Assembly (NCBI GenBank): GCA_013306675.1
Contig: JABLUY010000248.1
Coordinates: forward strand, 1-54,433
DNA length: 54,433 nucleotides
Direction of reading: 5' to 3'
Source of the DNA: Thraustochytrium sp. TN22
Lineage: Eukaryota > Sar > Bigyra > Thraustochytrida > Thraustochytriidae
Part shown: piece after piece, positions 45,437 through 54,433 of the stretch
Layout: each line of letters begins with the position of its first letter
How positions within the stretch are numbered: the stretch's first letter is position 1
Position numbers and translations under genes: made by a program
The notes under the pieces: model-generated
Seen by the model: the letters and a program-made list of their open reading frames with translations, nothing else
What the model was told of the DNA's origin: nothing
Database searches by the model: none

Positions 45437-48400
45437 AAAGGGCAACGGGTTGGCTGCCCCCCGAGCAAGCCGCGGCCGCGGTGGACGCGACACGTATGTG
45501 AGCACGGCCGCGGGCGAGCATGAGCCGCGTATGCGCGCTCAGTTCTGGGACTGCGGGGCGCGGTCGATGAACGACCGCCGTCTGGAGCGCATGTTGGACG
45601 GCGCAGTGTGCGCGCTTCTCTTGTACGACGTCACTGACTACCGCAGCTACGATCGGGCGACCTCGGCCTGGCTGTCTGCGGTGCGTACCGTGGCGCCGGA
45701 CTGCTTTGTGGTGCTGGTGGGCTGCAAGGTGGACCAGTCGTCCGTGCGCGCCGTCCAGGTGGAGGACGTGGAAGACTTCGCACGGCGCGAGGGGCTCATG
45801 TTCATGGAGATGAGCTCTCGTACGCGCGAGAATGTCGACCTCACGCTCTCGCTGCTCCGTATCCGGGCGCAGCACATGGTGAATGCTGACGTGCACCTCG
45901 CAGCCTTCGAGGACGACCTGGACGGCGAGGGCGAGGAGGCATGGGACCACACGCCGGACCAAGACCGCTACAGCTCACAGCGCTTTGGTATCGGAAATGG
46001 CTCGCTGCCAACATCCCGATACTCGGGCGAAGAAGAAGAAGAAGACGACAGAGATGGCGGCGTCGGCGTCGGCGGCGACGACGATGTCGAGGAGGAGGAG
46101 GAGGAGGAGGAGGAGGGGGAGGGGGGGAATCTGGAGGAAGGACGTGGCGCGTTGGAGGGCGGGTTGTGGGGACCGCGCAGCTCCCGTCGCGAACGAGCGG
46201 GCTGGAGGATGGATGGGTCCATGAACGCAGGAAATCGCGCCGCCAAGACACGCCCGTACGGGAGTTTCGCGGCCGAGAGCCTGGCAAGCGATCGCCCACT
46301 CTCGACGTGCGCCATCGAGAACGAGGGTGGGCTCAGCGGTGCCTCGTTGCCGGAGTCGGGCTGGGCCTGGGGCCCGCCGGTGCCTGGTGCAGGACTGCCC
46401 CGAGGCCGACGCCACCGCGGCCACGGCGTTCCGGCCTCTGGTGCGGGGTCTGCACAGTCGAGGCCGTCGGGCTCGGCATCGAGCTTGGCCATGACTGCCG
46501 CCCCGGAGGCCGCGCACGGGGACAAGGAGGAGCCTATGACAATCAGCGCGATCCTGGGCCGGCCGGCGCAGGCCTCGCAGGTCTCCGCGCTCGGCGCGGA
46601 TGGACCTTCTTCCTCCGTAGCGGCGGACCGGAGCCACCGCGGCGCGCTAGCGCGCGATATTCAGAGCTTGAACGTGAACTCACGGCTCGTGGGTTACGGC
46701 GGCGATGCTGGCTTGCGGGGCGCGGCGAGCAACGGGACGTACGCAGACAAGTACCAGGAGGAGACGCAGGCGCCGTCGCGGCGAGCGCCGGAGAGCGGAG
46801 CGCCCCAGCGAGCGGACGAGGGCCCCGTGTTTGCCTCGCCCACGTCGGAGTGGCGGAGCACGGCGGGTCGGCCGCTCATGAACCCTCAGGAGGCCAAGCA
46901 GGAGTTGCAGCGCATGACCGGACTCGTTCGCGGCGCGCTCCAGCCGGAGCCCGGCGGGATAGCCCCAGTGAGGCAGATCCGCCTCGGGAGCGAGGCTGAC
47001 AGCGACGAAGAGGAGGTCCCTCCCGCGCATGTCCCGGAGGAGGACGAGGATGTGCACGAGGATGACGGCGACGATGGCCGCGGGCGCGAGTCGAGCCAGG
47101 AAAACCTGCGCAACGCCCGCAATGCGGAGCCCCGATGGAGTGGACGGCCCAAGGCAGGGGCGGCCAAGGTCCCGAGCCATGCGGCCCGTCGGTCGTCGCG
47201 CGCAAATAGCCTTGCGAGCGTGGCGTCGGCGCCCGCCGCGGATCGGCGGTACCTGCGTCCGGAGGACATGACTCTACACAAGCGGCCGACGCGGTCATTT
47301 TCGCGCAAGGTACGACAGGACGAGGCTGAAGACGCCGGGGAGCGGGCAGGCGCGGCGCGCTCCCAGCACCAGCACCAGCACCAGCACCAGCACCAGCGGC
47401 GGCCGTCGCAGGCCCGTTCGCGCGCCGCGAGCACAGAGTCTGTGGTGGCGGAGATGTATGTCGATGTGAACATGGACGGGCGACTGGTGGGGACGATTGG
47501 CGTTCGACGCGGCGACGACCCGGCGGCGCTAGCCTCGTCCTTCGTCGCGTCTCACCGCCTGGAGCGATCGATGCAGTCCAAGCTGCGGAGGATGCTGCAG
47601 GATCGCATGATCGAATTCTACGGGTCGGAGACGCCATCGGTAGCGGGCGGGCGAGGCGGCGTTCCTTCGCAAGCTGGGAGCGTGGTGAGTGGGACCTCGT
47701 CGCGAGCGCGGCGCAAGAAGACGTGGTCTCGCGCGTTGGCGCGGAGCGAGCGCCCGACGCTCGGCCCGGTGATTGGGACCCTGCACGTCAAGGTGGGGCC
47801 GGGGCGGATTGGCAAGCTTGTGGTGCGTGAGGGCGATGACCCGTCGCGACTTGTGGCCGGGTTTGCCAAGACGTATGGCCTGCGCGCGCGTCAGGCGGCC
47901 GAGATTGAGGAACGCGTCGCCTTGCAACTTCGCCTGCACAGCAACGGCAGCAACGGCAGCAGCAGCAACCACGAGGCGGCGGACACTGCCAACCTCGGCG
48001 AGCGCGAGGCCGACGGGGACGAGCATGGGGGAGTGTCGCCTCTCGGGTCTGCGTCGCAGGTTGGAGGGCTTACACTGGAGGCGGTGCGTGGGCTGCAGAG
48101 TCCATACAGCGACGGGAGCCAGGGCGGCGGGGGTGTGAGCCCCGCCGTAGCGTCCGCGCCAGCGGCAGGGGCCGCCGGCACGGGTTCGCCAGCGTTCAGT
48201 CCCGGTGGGCTTGGTTTCTCGCACGAGAAGCTGCCGTCACCGCTGCGCTACCCATCGGTCTTGACGCAGCGTCAGCGCGAGCTATTGCACGCGACGCTGG
48301 GGTGGCAAGCTGAGCACGACCGCATGAGGGGTGGCAGCGGTGATGAGGCGCGCCAGTATGTCAAGGGCGCCACGCTTCGCGCGAATGGAAATGCCGATGA

Positions 48401-48695
48401 GGGATGGCGCGAGCAGCTGCAGGCGCAAGAGCAAGAGCACCGAGAGGACGACGACGAGGAGGAGGAGGAGGAGGAGGAGGAGGAGGAGGAGGGTGATGAT
48501 ACGCAGCCGCTCTTCCACTTGGACGTAAACATTGGCAAAGGTCGGGTGGAGCGCATCTCGGTGTTTGAGGACGACGACATTGCGATGCTCGCACAAAGTT
48601 TCGTGGAGCGTCACGGGCTGGCTTTGAGCAAGGTCCCACAAATGACGTTTCTCCTGGAGGAGAAGCTGCTCATGCACCGTCGTGAGAACGCATAA
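45168..48695 (+). CDS. Divergent Ras-like GTPase with three copies of a novel C-terminal module
   Basis: A 1175-residue protein. Residues 10-240 look like a Ras/Rab-type G domain: G1 is intact (GEQAVGKTS, 18-26), G3 is altered (WDCGARS in place of WDTAGQ), G4 is CKVD (186-189) in place of NKxD, and G5 is MSSRT in place of SAK. An insert at about 69-100 between G1 and G3 contains a run of aspartates. Residues about 245-740 are low-complexity: acidic, Gly and Ser tracts. Three copies of a ~57-residue module follow: residues about 759-815, 865-922 and 1114-1171. They share L-x-V-x-V-x-x-G-R, then (G/D)DD–L–x-x-x-F and a following GL or RL (e.g. LHVKVGPGRIGKLVVREGDD). I recognise the pattern as repeated but can name no family. 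The C-terminus has no prenylation CAAX box. It is likely a regulatory or scaffold GTPase-like protein. Confidence 0.8.
45385..45436 (+). repeat. (GAC)n microsatellite, poly-Asp insert
   Basis: A pure gac run encoding about thirteen aspartates between the G1 and G3 motifs of the GTPase. Its length is probably polymorphic. Confidence 0.9.
46089..46128 (+). repeat. (GAG)n microsatellite, poly-Glu
   Basis: A gaggag run encoding about ten glutamates and Gly in the linker of the GTPase gene. A second gag run lies at 48457-48491 in the same gene. Confidence 0.9.
48457..48491 (+). repeat. (GAG)n microsatellite, poly-Glu
   Basis: A pure gag/gac run encoding about twelve acidic residues just before the third C-terminal module of the GTPase gene. 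Confidence 0.9.
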
Positions 48696-49040
48696 CGAGA
48701 AGCGAGCAAGTAGGCCTAGCTAGCCTACAGACAGCGATAAAAACAAAGAAACACATCGTGAAGGAAGGGATTATGCACGCAGCAAGACCAGCCCAGGCAA
48801 ATGGGCGTGGTGCGCGAAAAGGCAGGGCAGCTGGCCGCATGCGCCCACAGGATGACGAAGAGAGAGAAAAAAGGGTGGTGGCGGGAAAAAGGAAAAAGGG
48901 GCCACGCACGAAGGGGACAACGGGACCAGGTCGGGCAGGGCAGTGCAGGGCAGGGCAGGGCCAGGGCAATGCGCAGGGCTCGGCTCGCATGACACAGAGG
49001 TGAGCTCGGTGAGGACTCAGCGCTCAACTCGCTTGGTTCG
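48696..49040. other. Convergent 3' intergenic region
   Basis: The GTPase gene ends to the left and the large membrane-protein gene ends to the right, so this holds two 3' ends. It is less GC-rich, with A-rich strings (gataaaaacaaagaaacac near 48735) and a GCAGG/GGGCA pentamer run (48938-48965). No gene is supported. Confidence 0.6.
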
Positions 49041-52000
49041 TTAGAGCTCGCAGATGCGGTCCGCGTCGAAGGCGAGGTTCTCGCGAAGAACGAGGAGGAT
49101 GGTAAACCATGGGACGACAATGAGGACGCCAAAGATGGTGATGAGCAGGCCGCGGCGCTCAAAGGCGCGGATGGCAATTCGGAGCTGCTTGACGATAACC
49201 TTGCGAAAGGACTCGCCCTTCTCGGTGACGTCCTCCGGGTAGATGAGCGTGCCATCCTCGCGGCAGGAGGCGAGAACGGCGAACTTGTGAGAGGACAGAT
49301 GGCGCCATGAGATCTTGACGAGACCGTTCATGAAGATGAGGCGCGCCAGATTGGTGGTGATGTAGCCGAGGAGGGCGCAGAAGAAGGTGAGCATCTCGGC
49401 GTGCGCGTACCACTCGGTGGTGCAGGAGGTGTCAAAGGCGACGCCTCGCAGGATACGCTCACTGGGACCCGTGCACTCAAAGTTGCAGTCCGAGATCCGG
49501 TCGCAGTCGTAGAGGCGGGTCTTGGATACGACGTTGAGAGTGACGGAATCGAGGAACTCCTCAAAAGTAGGCCAGCTGCGAGTGCAGACGGCAGGGTCGG
49601 CCGTGGTAGGCAGGAGAAGGTCGCTGTAGGTGTAACCGGTGCCGGACCCGAGCGTCTCGAGGTCGACGCACGCGCGAAGGTACTCGATCTTGGGTATGAG
49701 ATCGATGGCGCGCGTGTTGTAGTACTCAAGACGGTCGTCCTGGTTGAGCTGCGTCTGAATGGAATCAATGGTGTAGTCTCGGCAGGAGAGTTCCATGTTG
49801 ACGCCGATGCTGTCGATTTCGGTGTTGGCAACGTAGTCGCCATCGCTGAAAGCGTACTGCTCAGCGATGGCGTAGGAGTTGCGGTAGATCATGGTGCCAT
49901 TCGCGGTGGTGTTGTAGACGAGGTTGCCGTAATCGTCGGCGATGGTATTGCGGATCTCTTGGTAGCACTTGTTGACGCAGTTGGATGTGTACTCTTCGTA
50001 GATGGGGCTGTAGGAGTAGTAGAACGCAGTGCCAAAGAGCCAGAGGAAGAGTAGAATGATGGCAACGTTGAGAAAGGGGTTGGTAAGGATGCTGGCGACC
50101 TTCTGCGCGATGTTTCTCTTCGCCTTGAAGGTACCGGCGGCGATGCCACGCTTGGTGCGCACGTCGGCCGGAGGCGTGTTAATGGCGGAGATGTTCCAGT
50201 ACTTGCGGATGAGCATCAAGGAGCGAATGACGCGGTAGGCGTAATCAAAGGCGAGTGCGAGGTCGTTGACGTTGACCAGACCATCGTAGAACTGCTCGAA
50301 GACATCATCGCCGTAGCTGAAAAAGTCAGACCACTCGCGCGGGTCGGCCTTGTCGAGGAGCGCGGCGGCGACCTGCGAGACGTTGAGCTGGGCTTCATCG
50401 ACGAACGCCTCGAGCGAACTTGTGCCGTTCTCCTGGGTGGTCACAGAGCTAAGCTCGTGGGCGACTTTGCCGACGATGGAGGAGGACTCGCTCTGCTGCT
50501 CGTTGTAAAGGGTCTCATTCACGTAGGGCGGGTCGTAGTCGTCGAAGAACGAGCTGTTGAGAAGGGAGACATTCCCAAGGTAGAGGCTATTGGCGGTAGA
50601 GATGGCCTCCACCTCAGCTTGGATTTCGTCGTTGAGGTCGGAAAGCTGGGCCACGAGGTCTTCGTAAATTTCAGTGGGCCCTTCGACGAGATAGTCTGCC
50701 AGACTGTCGACACCGAGAAGACCACTCAGAGAGTCGGTAAAATCGAGGCCGATGGCGGAGAGATAGAAGATGGAGGCATCCCAGCCGCTGGCGGTGAAAA
50801 TGTTGGAGATTTCGAGGACCCAGTCGTACAGTTCGCGGTAGCGCGCCATGCGGGACTCGATGGCCGCGCGATAGGACTTGGCCTCGGCCAACAGGGAGTC
50901 ATACTCGCTCTTCATGGAGTTAAACTGCGCGCGCGCCTTGCCAAAGATGGTGCTGTCGTCGCAGGTCATGACTTGCCCGTCGAGCGTTTGGTAGGTAGCG
51001 GTCTCGGAGAAGCAAGCCATGGTTTTGGAGACCTCCTCATCAACGGCGGCGATGACCTCTTCCGGGTCGGCGAAGGTCCCATTGAGCTGGTCGACGACAG
51101 AGCTGAGGAAACCGCCCGTCTTGGTGTCGATGTAGTTGTAGTCGTACTCGTAGCGGGCGATGAGCTGGGCGTAGAGGGTGTTGACGGATGCGTCGGCGGC
51201 ACCCTGGTAGGTCTCCAGGTCCGAAACGGCGGAGGCGGCCAGATTCTCTGTGGAGATGAAGGTGGAGAAGTCGTACTCGGAGCAAATGGCCGGGGCGGAG
51301 GTGCCTGTGAGCACGTAGGTGGCCGGGGTTGGGTTCTGCTCCTGCAGATCGTTGGTTGCGTTCAGAAAGGCGTAGCTGCACATGACGACCTCGTCCTTGA
51401 TTTTCTCCAGCTCCTCCTCGATGGCCGCCTGAACGACGGCGACGCGCGTCAACTCGGCCGCCTCGTCGCGCTCGAAGTCGATTTGGCACACGCTGGCGAC
51501 CTCAGTGGCGCAATCCTTGTAGGCCGACCGCTGCGCCTTGGTGATGTCCCACAGGCGCTCCGTGGAGTTCTCCACCGTCTCGAAGGTCGGCGTAGGGATG
51601 AAGAGCTGCGTCACCTCCTTGGCCACCACGAGCGAGGTCAGCCACAGCAGACTCACGGCCAGCGCGCACATGCACGCGCGCTCGCAGGCGTGCTTCTTCC
51701 GGATCTGCTTGTGCACCTTGGCGCCCATGCGCTTCACAATGTTGCCCTTCTTCGTGCCGTCGCCCTCGTCCTTGATCTTGTGCGCCCACGGCTCCAGGTC
51801 ATCATCGTCGTCTTCATCGAACCCGTGGCGCGCCGCCATCTTGAGGCGCTCCTCCTCGAGGATATCGTCCGGATGCGCGGCCGACGGCGGCCGCGCGGCA
51901 AACTTCTTGCTCAGCCGCCCCTTGACTCTGGCCGAGAACGAGGTCGTGGGCGGGCCCACGCTCGGCGGCCGCGCCACGAATCGCCGCAGCCCCACCGGCG

Positions 52001-52190
52001 TCTGCTCATCCTCCATCTGCTGGTCGAAGACATCCCCGACGGACTCCTTGCCCACCGACGGCGGCCGCGTCGAGGGCGGCCGTGCCCGAAAGAACCTCCT
52101 GATCCCTGCCGGCGCCACCTCCTCGAACTCGTCCGTGGACTCGTTGCCCACCGACGGCGGCCTGTGCTTGGGCGGCCTCGGCCGAAACAT
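49041..52190 (-). CDS. Large glycosylated multi-TM protein with RPPS motifs, unknown family
   Basis: A 1049-residue protein; the start at 52190 (MFRPRPPKHR) is the first ATG after the leader repeats. Residues 1-170 are a basic, disordered head with five RPPS motifs at about 10, 37, 42, 74 and 100, and an acidic patch (126-131). Membrane segments lie at about 172-190, 697-720, 930-952 and 1010-1033. The 500-residue region between the first two has many NxS/T sequons (NST, NAT, NGT, NVS, NSS, NET) and long helices, so it is probably lumenal or extracellular. The region 720-930 has eight or more cysteines and further sequons (NTT, NGT), which also look lumenal, so one extra membrane pass or re-entrant helix may have been missed. 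The layout loosely recalls prominin-like proteins, but I see no diagnostic motif and do not assign it. Confidence 0.8.
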   Translation of the reverse strand: MFRPRPPKHRPPSVGNESTDEFEEVAPAGIRRFFRARPPSTRPPSVGKESVGDVFDQQMEDEQTPVGLRRFVARPPSVGPPTTSFSARVKGRLSKKFAARPPSAAHPDDILEEERLKMAARHGFDEDDDDDLEPWAHKIKDEGDGTKKGNIVKRMGAKVHKQIRKKHACERACMCALAVSLLWLTSLVVAKEVTQLFIPTPTFETVENSTERLWDITKAQRSAYKDCATEVASVCQIDFERDEAAELTRVAVVQAAIEEELEKIKDEVVMCSYAFLNATNDLQEQNPTPATYVLTGTSAPAICSEYDFSTFISTENLAASAVSDLETYQGAADASVNTLYAQLIARYEYDYNYIDTKTGGFLSSVVDQLNGTFADPEEVIAAVDEEVSKTMACFSETATYQTLDGQVMTCDDSTIFGKARAQFNSMKSEYDSLLAEAKSYRAAIESRMARYRELYDWVLEISNIFTASGWDASIFYLSAIGLDFTDSLSGLLGVDSLADYLVEGPTEIYEDLVAQLSDLNDEIQAEVEAISTANSLYLGNVSLLNSSFFDDYDPPYVNETLYNEQQSESSSIVGKVAHELSSVTTQENGTSSLEAFVDEAQLNVSQVAAALLDKADPREWSDFFSYGDDVFEQFYDGLVNVNDLALAFDYAYRVIRSLMLIRKYWNISAINTPPADVRTKRGIAAGTFKAKRNIAQKVASILTNPFLNVAIILLFLWLFGTAFYYSYSPIYEEYTSNCVNKCYQEIRNTIADDYGNLVYNTTANGTMIYRNSYAIAEQYAFSDGDYVANTEIDSIGVNMELSCRDYTIDSIQTQLNQDDRLEYYNTRAIDLIPKIEYLRACVDLETLGSGTGYTYSDLLLPTTADPAVCTRSWPTFEEFLDSVTLNVVSKTRLYDCDRISDCNFECTGPSERILRGVAFDTSCTTEWYAHAEMLTFFCALLGYITTNLARLIFMNGLVKISWRHLSSHKFAVLASCREDGTLIYPEDVTEKGESFRKVIVKQLRIAIRAFERRGLLITIFGVLIVVPWFTILLVLRENLAFDADRICEL

Positions 52191-52364
52191 CCTTCGACCC
52201 TGCGGCTGCGCCCCTGCTTCCACGCGCCCTCCTCGCCTCCCTCGTACGCGCGCTGCCTGCTCTGCGCCTGCTCCGCGCCCGCGTGCGCGTGCGCGTGCAC
52301 GTGCTCGCGCCGCCCTGCCGCCGCCCTGCCTCGCCTCGCCGCGCACGCGCGCCGCGCTTCGCCT

Positions 52365-52418
52365 CGCCGCGCCGCGCCTCGCCGCGCCTCGCCGCGCCTC
52401 GCCGCGCCTGCCTCGCCC
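52365..52418 (-). repeat. 10-bp tandem repeat (gccgcgcctc)n
   Basis: About five copies of cgccgcgcct/gccgcgcctc, roughly 180-230 bases upstream of the ATG at 52190. On the sense strand of that gene it reads as G-rich gaggcgcggc. Confidence 0.9.
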
Positions 52419-52505
52419 GCCGCGCTCCGCGCGCCTGCCCGGCCGCGCCGGCGCCCGACTCTGCCGCGCCGCGAGGCCGGCGCCGCCTCCCTCCTCCCTC
52501 CTCCT

Positions 52506-52536
52506 GCCTGCCCTGCCCTGCCCTGCCCTGCCCTGC
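52506..52536. repeat. (CCTGC)n pentanucleotide repeat
   Basis: About six copies of cctgc in a row, upstream of the large membrane-protein gene. Confidence 0.9.
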
Positions 52537-54433
52537 CGCGGCGTTAAACGTTAGTGCGCGGGCGCCCAGCGCGCGCTTGCGCCCGCGCGAGCGCCACTTG
52601 CGCCCGCGATAGCCTACTTGCGCGCGCCGCCGCGCGCCGCCCGCGCGCGCCGTGCCCCCCTCGACTGCACGTGCGGCCTCTGCGCTGGCCCTCTCCCGGG
52701 GGGCGCCGGGCGCGTCCTTGCGGGGGCGGGCTGGGACTTGCAAACTCCCGCCACGCGTGCTGCCCCTCGGCCGCACTGGCGAGCGGTGCGACCCTGGGCG
52801 CGCCAGTGGGGCCCGGGGGGAGGGCAGGTGCGTTCCGGCGAGGGCGGCGCGAATGCGTGCAGCGCTGCGCGTTTTCCTGGAGTCTAGCGAGCGCGCGGAA
52901 AGTGGGGGTCCGGTCGAGTGCGTGTTTGTGCGTGTTGGCGCCGGGGAGGAATCCGCGCGGCAGGACGCGCACGGTGCCCCTCCGCCCGCCCCGGCCACCT
53001 CGTCGAATCGACACGAAACTCGGAAGAGGCGCGCACAACTTGTACATCCAGCCTGAGCCGGCCAGGCTCAGCCAAGTAGTCAGACTCAGAGACTGACAGA
53101 GAGAGAGGCCGCAGCCTCAGCCTGCCCGGCGAGCAAGGAGCCAAGCAAGGCAGTGTCACGCGCAAGCTCACCCAGGCTGTTACCTCCGCGGTTTCTGCCG
53201 CCTTGGTTCCATCCCTCGCTCGCTCGGAGTCGTCATCGCCGCCTGATTCGCCTCCTCCGTGGCGGCGCTGGCCGACGGCGAGCAGCTTGTCAGCTTGTGC
53301 AGTGGCAGGCTCTGGCAGGCGCGCGGCGCGAGGTGGTAGCTCTGCAGCGCTGGCCGGCCGCCCGCCAGTCTAAATCCATCCATGATCCATCCATCATGGC
53401 ATCTAAAAAGTTAGCGTGGTCGCTTTTGGCAAGCAAGGCAAGAAGCCGCAAGATCGATTCGACGTCCAGCGCGCGCTGGACGGCACGCCGGCCGCTCGGC
53501 CTCGGGCCTGGCTCGATTTCCGGGGTCGCAGCTTGACGTCAGGCTGCCTGCGCGAGGCCGCGCCACGGCTCGGCGCAGCCTTCGCGGTTTTTGGCGGCGT
53601 CTCTCAGGCTCGGCCAGAAACCTTGGACGCGGCCGCGCGCTCCAAGTTGCCGACGCAGCAGAAGCAGCCCAGCGAGCACGAGCAGTCTGACAGCCAAGCC
53701 AGACAGAAGCGACAGAAAGAAGAAAAGCCAGGAGGTGCTCGTGCGTGCTGGCACTTGCCATTGCGCGCTTCAACTCAACTTCCTTCCTTCCCGCCGTGGC
53801 GCGCGAGGGCGAGGCGACTCAGCGAGGGCGACGGCGCCCGGCGCGCGCCGCGCTGCTCCCTCTCTCAGAGTCAGGCGGCAGGCTGCCTGCCAGTGCGTGC
53901 GGCCGCAGTGCGTGGCAGGAGCGAAGCCGCGGCGCGCGAGCAAGCCAGCCAGCCGCCGGCCGGTGGCTGGGTCCGTACGGCGGCAGCGAGGCTCGGCGCT
54001 CCGACTCGGCCTCAGGCCGGGCCAGCCAGCCCCAGCCAGACCTGGAGCGCGAGCAGTCAGGCCAGGCCAGCTGGGCGGCCGGGCGCTTCGCTCCGCTTCG
54101 CCTGCACTGCAGCAGTGCAGCGCTGCCGCGCCGCGCCGCGCCGTCGCAGCGTCGCATCGTCGCAGCGCTGCCGAGGATTGGATTCCGTTCAGGCGGCCGC
54201 GGCCAGCGCGTGCAGCTGGCGCCGGGCTCCCACGCGCAGCCGCTGTTCGCCTGCCTGCCCGCCTGCCACTGCGGCACTGCACTGCCTGCCGCCTGCACAC
54301 GCCGCGCTGGCCGCCGAGGCGCGCCCGCGCGCTCGCGCTCGCGCTCGCGCTCGCCCGCCCGCCCGCTCGCTCGGCGCGCAGCCGGCCGGCGGCGGCCAGC
54401 CGCTCGCTCGCCCGCTAGCGCGAGCCGCGCTCG

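Larger units (their letters stand above)
52191..54433. other. Gene-free right edge: leader of the membrane-protein gene and beyond
   Basis: The first 350 bases are the leader and promoter of the minus-strand gene at 49041-52190, with a gccgcgcctc repeat (52365-52418) and a CCTGC run (52506-52535). The remaining 1.9 kb shows only short, overlapping, Arg/Ala/Ser-rich frames on both strands. One 275-codon frame (53591-54418, plus) is open to near the end of the window but has no domain and low-complexity composition. It could be the 5' end of a gene beyond the edge, but I cannot support it. Confidence 0.5.

Noticed and set aside
50457-52547. 696-codon plus-strand frame
   Set aside because: Antisense to the large membrane protein; the minus-strand frame has TM segments and sequons, while this one is Arg/Val/Gly-rich without structure.
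53591-54418. 275-codon plus frame at the right edge
   Set aside because: Low-complexity Arg/Ala/Ser/Pro composition, overlapped by two minus frames of similar length, and no domain; it may be leader of a gene outside the window.

Overview
The window is nuclear DNA from a compact, GC-rich eukaryotic genome. I support 17 protein genes on both strands. Most are single uninterrupted reading frames; only two genes show introns, each with two short GT–AG introns. The presence of CAND1, CWF19L1, ribosomal protein SA, a HIG1-domain protein, a cyclophilin, an Sfi1-type centrin-binding protein and a CKK-domain (CAMSAP/Patronin-type) protein shows a eukaryote with centrin- and microtubule-based machinery. 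GC richness, near absence of introns, tight spacing, long low-complexity tails and a NACHT–WD40 giant would suit a microbial protist. A thraustochytrid-like stramenopile is my best guess, but no marker in the window proves it.

Layout, left to right: a 4-TM Cys-rich membrane protein (-, 536-1492); CWF19L1-like splicing/debranching factor (-, 2161-4116); an unrecognised basic/acidic low-complexity protein (+, 4677-6503); a 180-bp tandem duplication (6737-7102); 40S ribosomal protein SA (-, 7162-8094); a WD40 protein (+, 8770-11883); a 2.35-kb gene-free stretch; a giant TIR-like–NACHT–WD40 protein (+, 14238-22442); a convergent Sfi1-like protein (-, 22478-26896); CAND1 (+, 27863-31738); a CKK-domain protein (+, 32843-37018, two introns); a HIG1 protein (+, 37548-37838); a cyclophilin (-, 37984-38726, two introns); two small proteins (+, 39150-39509 and 40299-40529); a microsatellite region; a pepsin-like membrane-anchored protease (-, 41392-42933); a PHOSPHO-type HAD phosphatase (-, 43893-44777); a divergent Ras-like GTPase with three copies of an unrecognised C-terminal module (+, 45168-48695); a large glycosylated multi-TM protein (-, 49041-52190); and a gene-free right edge.

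The most interesting locus is 8.8-22.4 kb. There a protein built like an animal, fungal or bacterial NLR/STAND receptor (TIR-like, NACHT, five WD40 propellers) sits next to a WD40-only paralog that shares its distinctive repeat wording but lacks the switch domains. The NACHT P-loop has lost its lysine and the TIR-like domain shows no obvious catalytic glutamate, so the protein looks like a pseudo-enzyme scaffold or sensor. The second most interesting gene is the GTPase at 45-48.7 kb, with degenerate G3/G4/G5 motifs, an acidic insert and a triplicated module. The remaining genes are housekeeping or cytoskeletal and need not work together; gene order in such a genome is not an operon.
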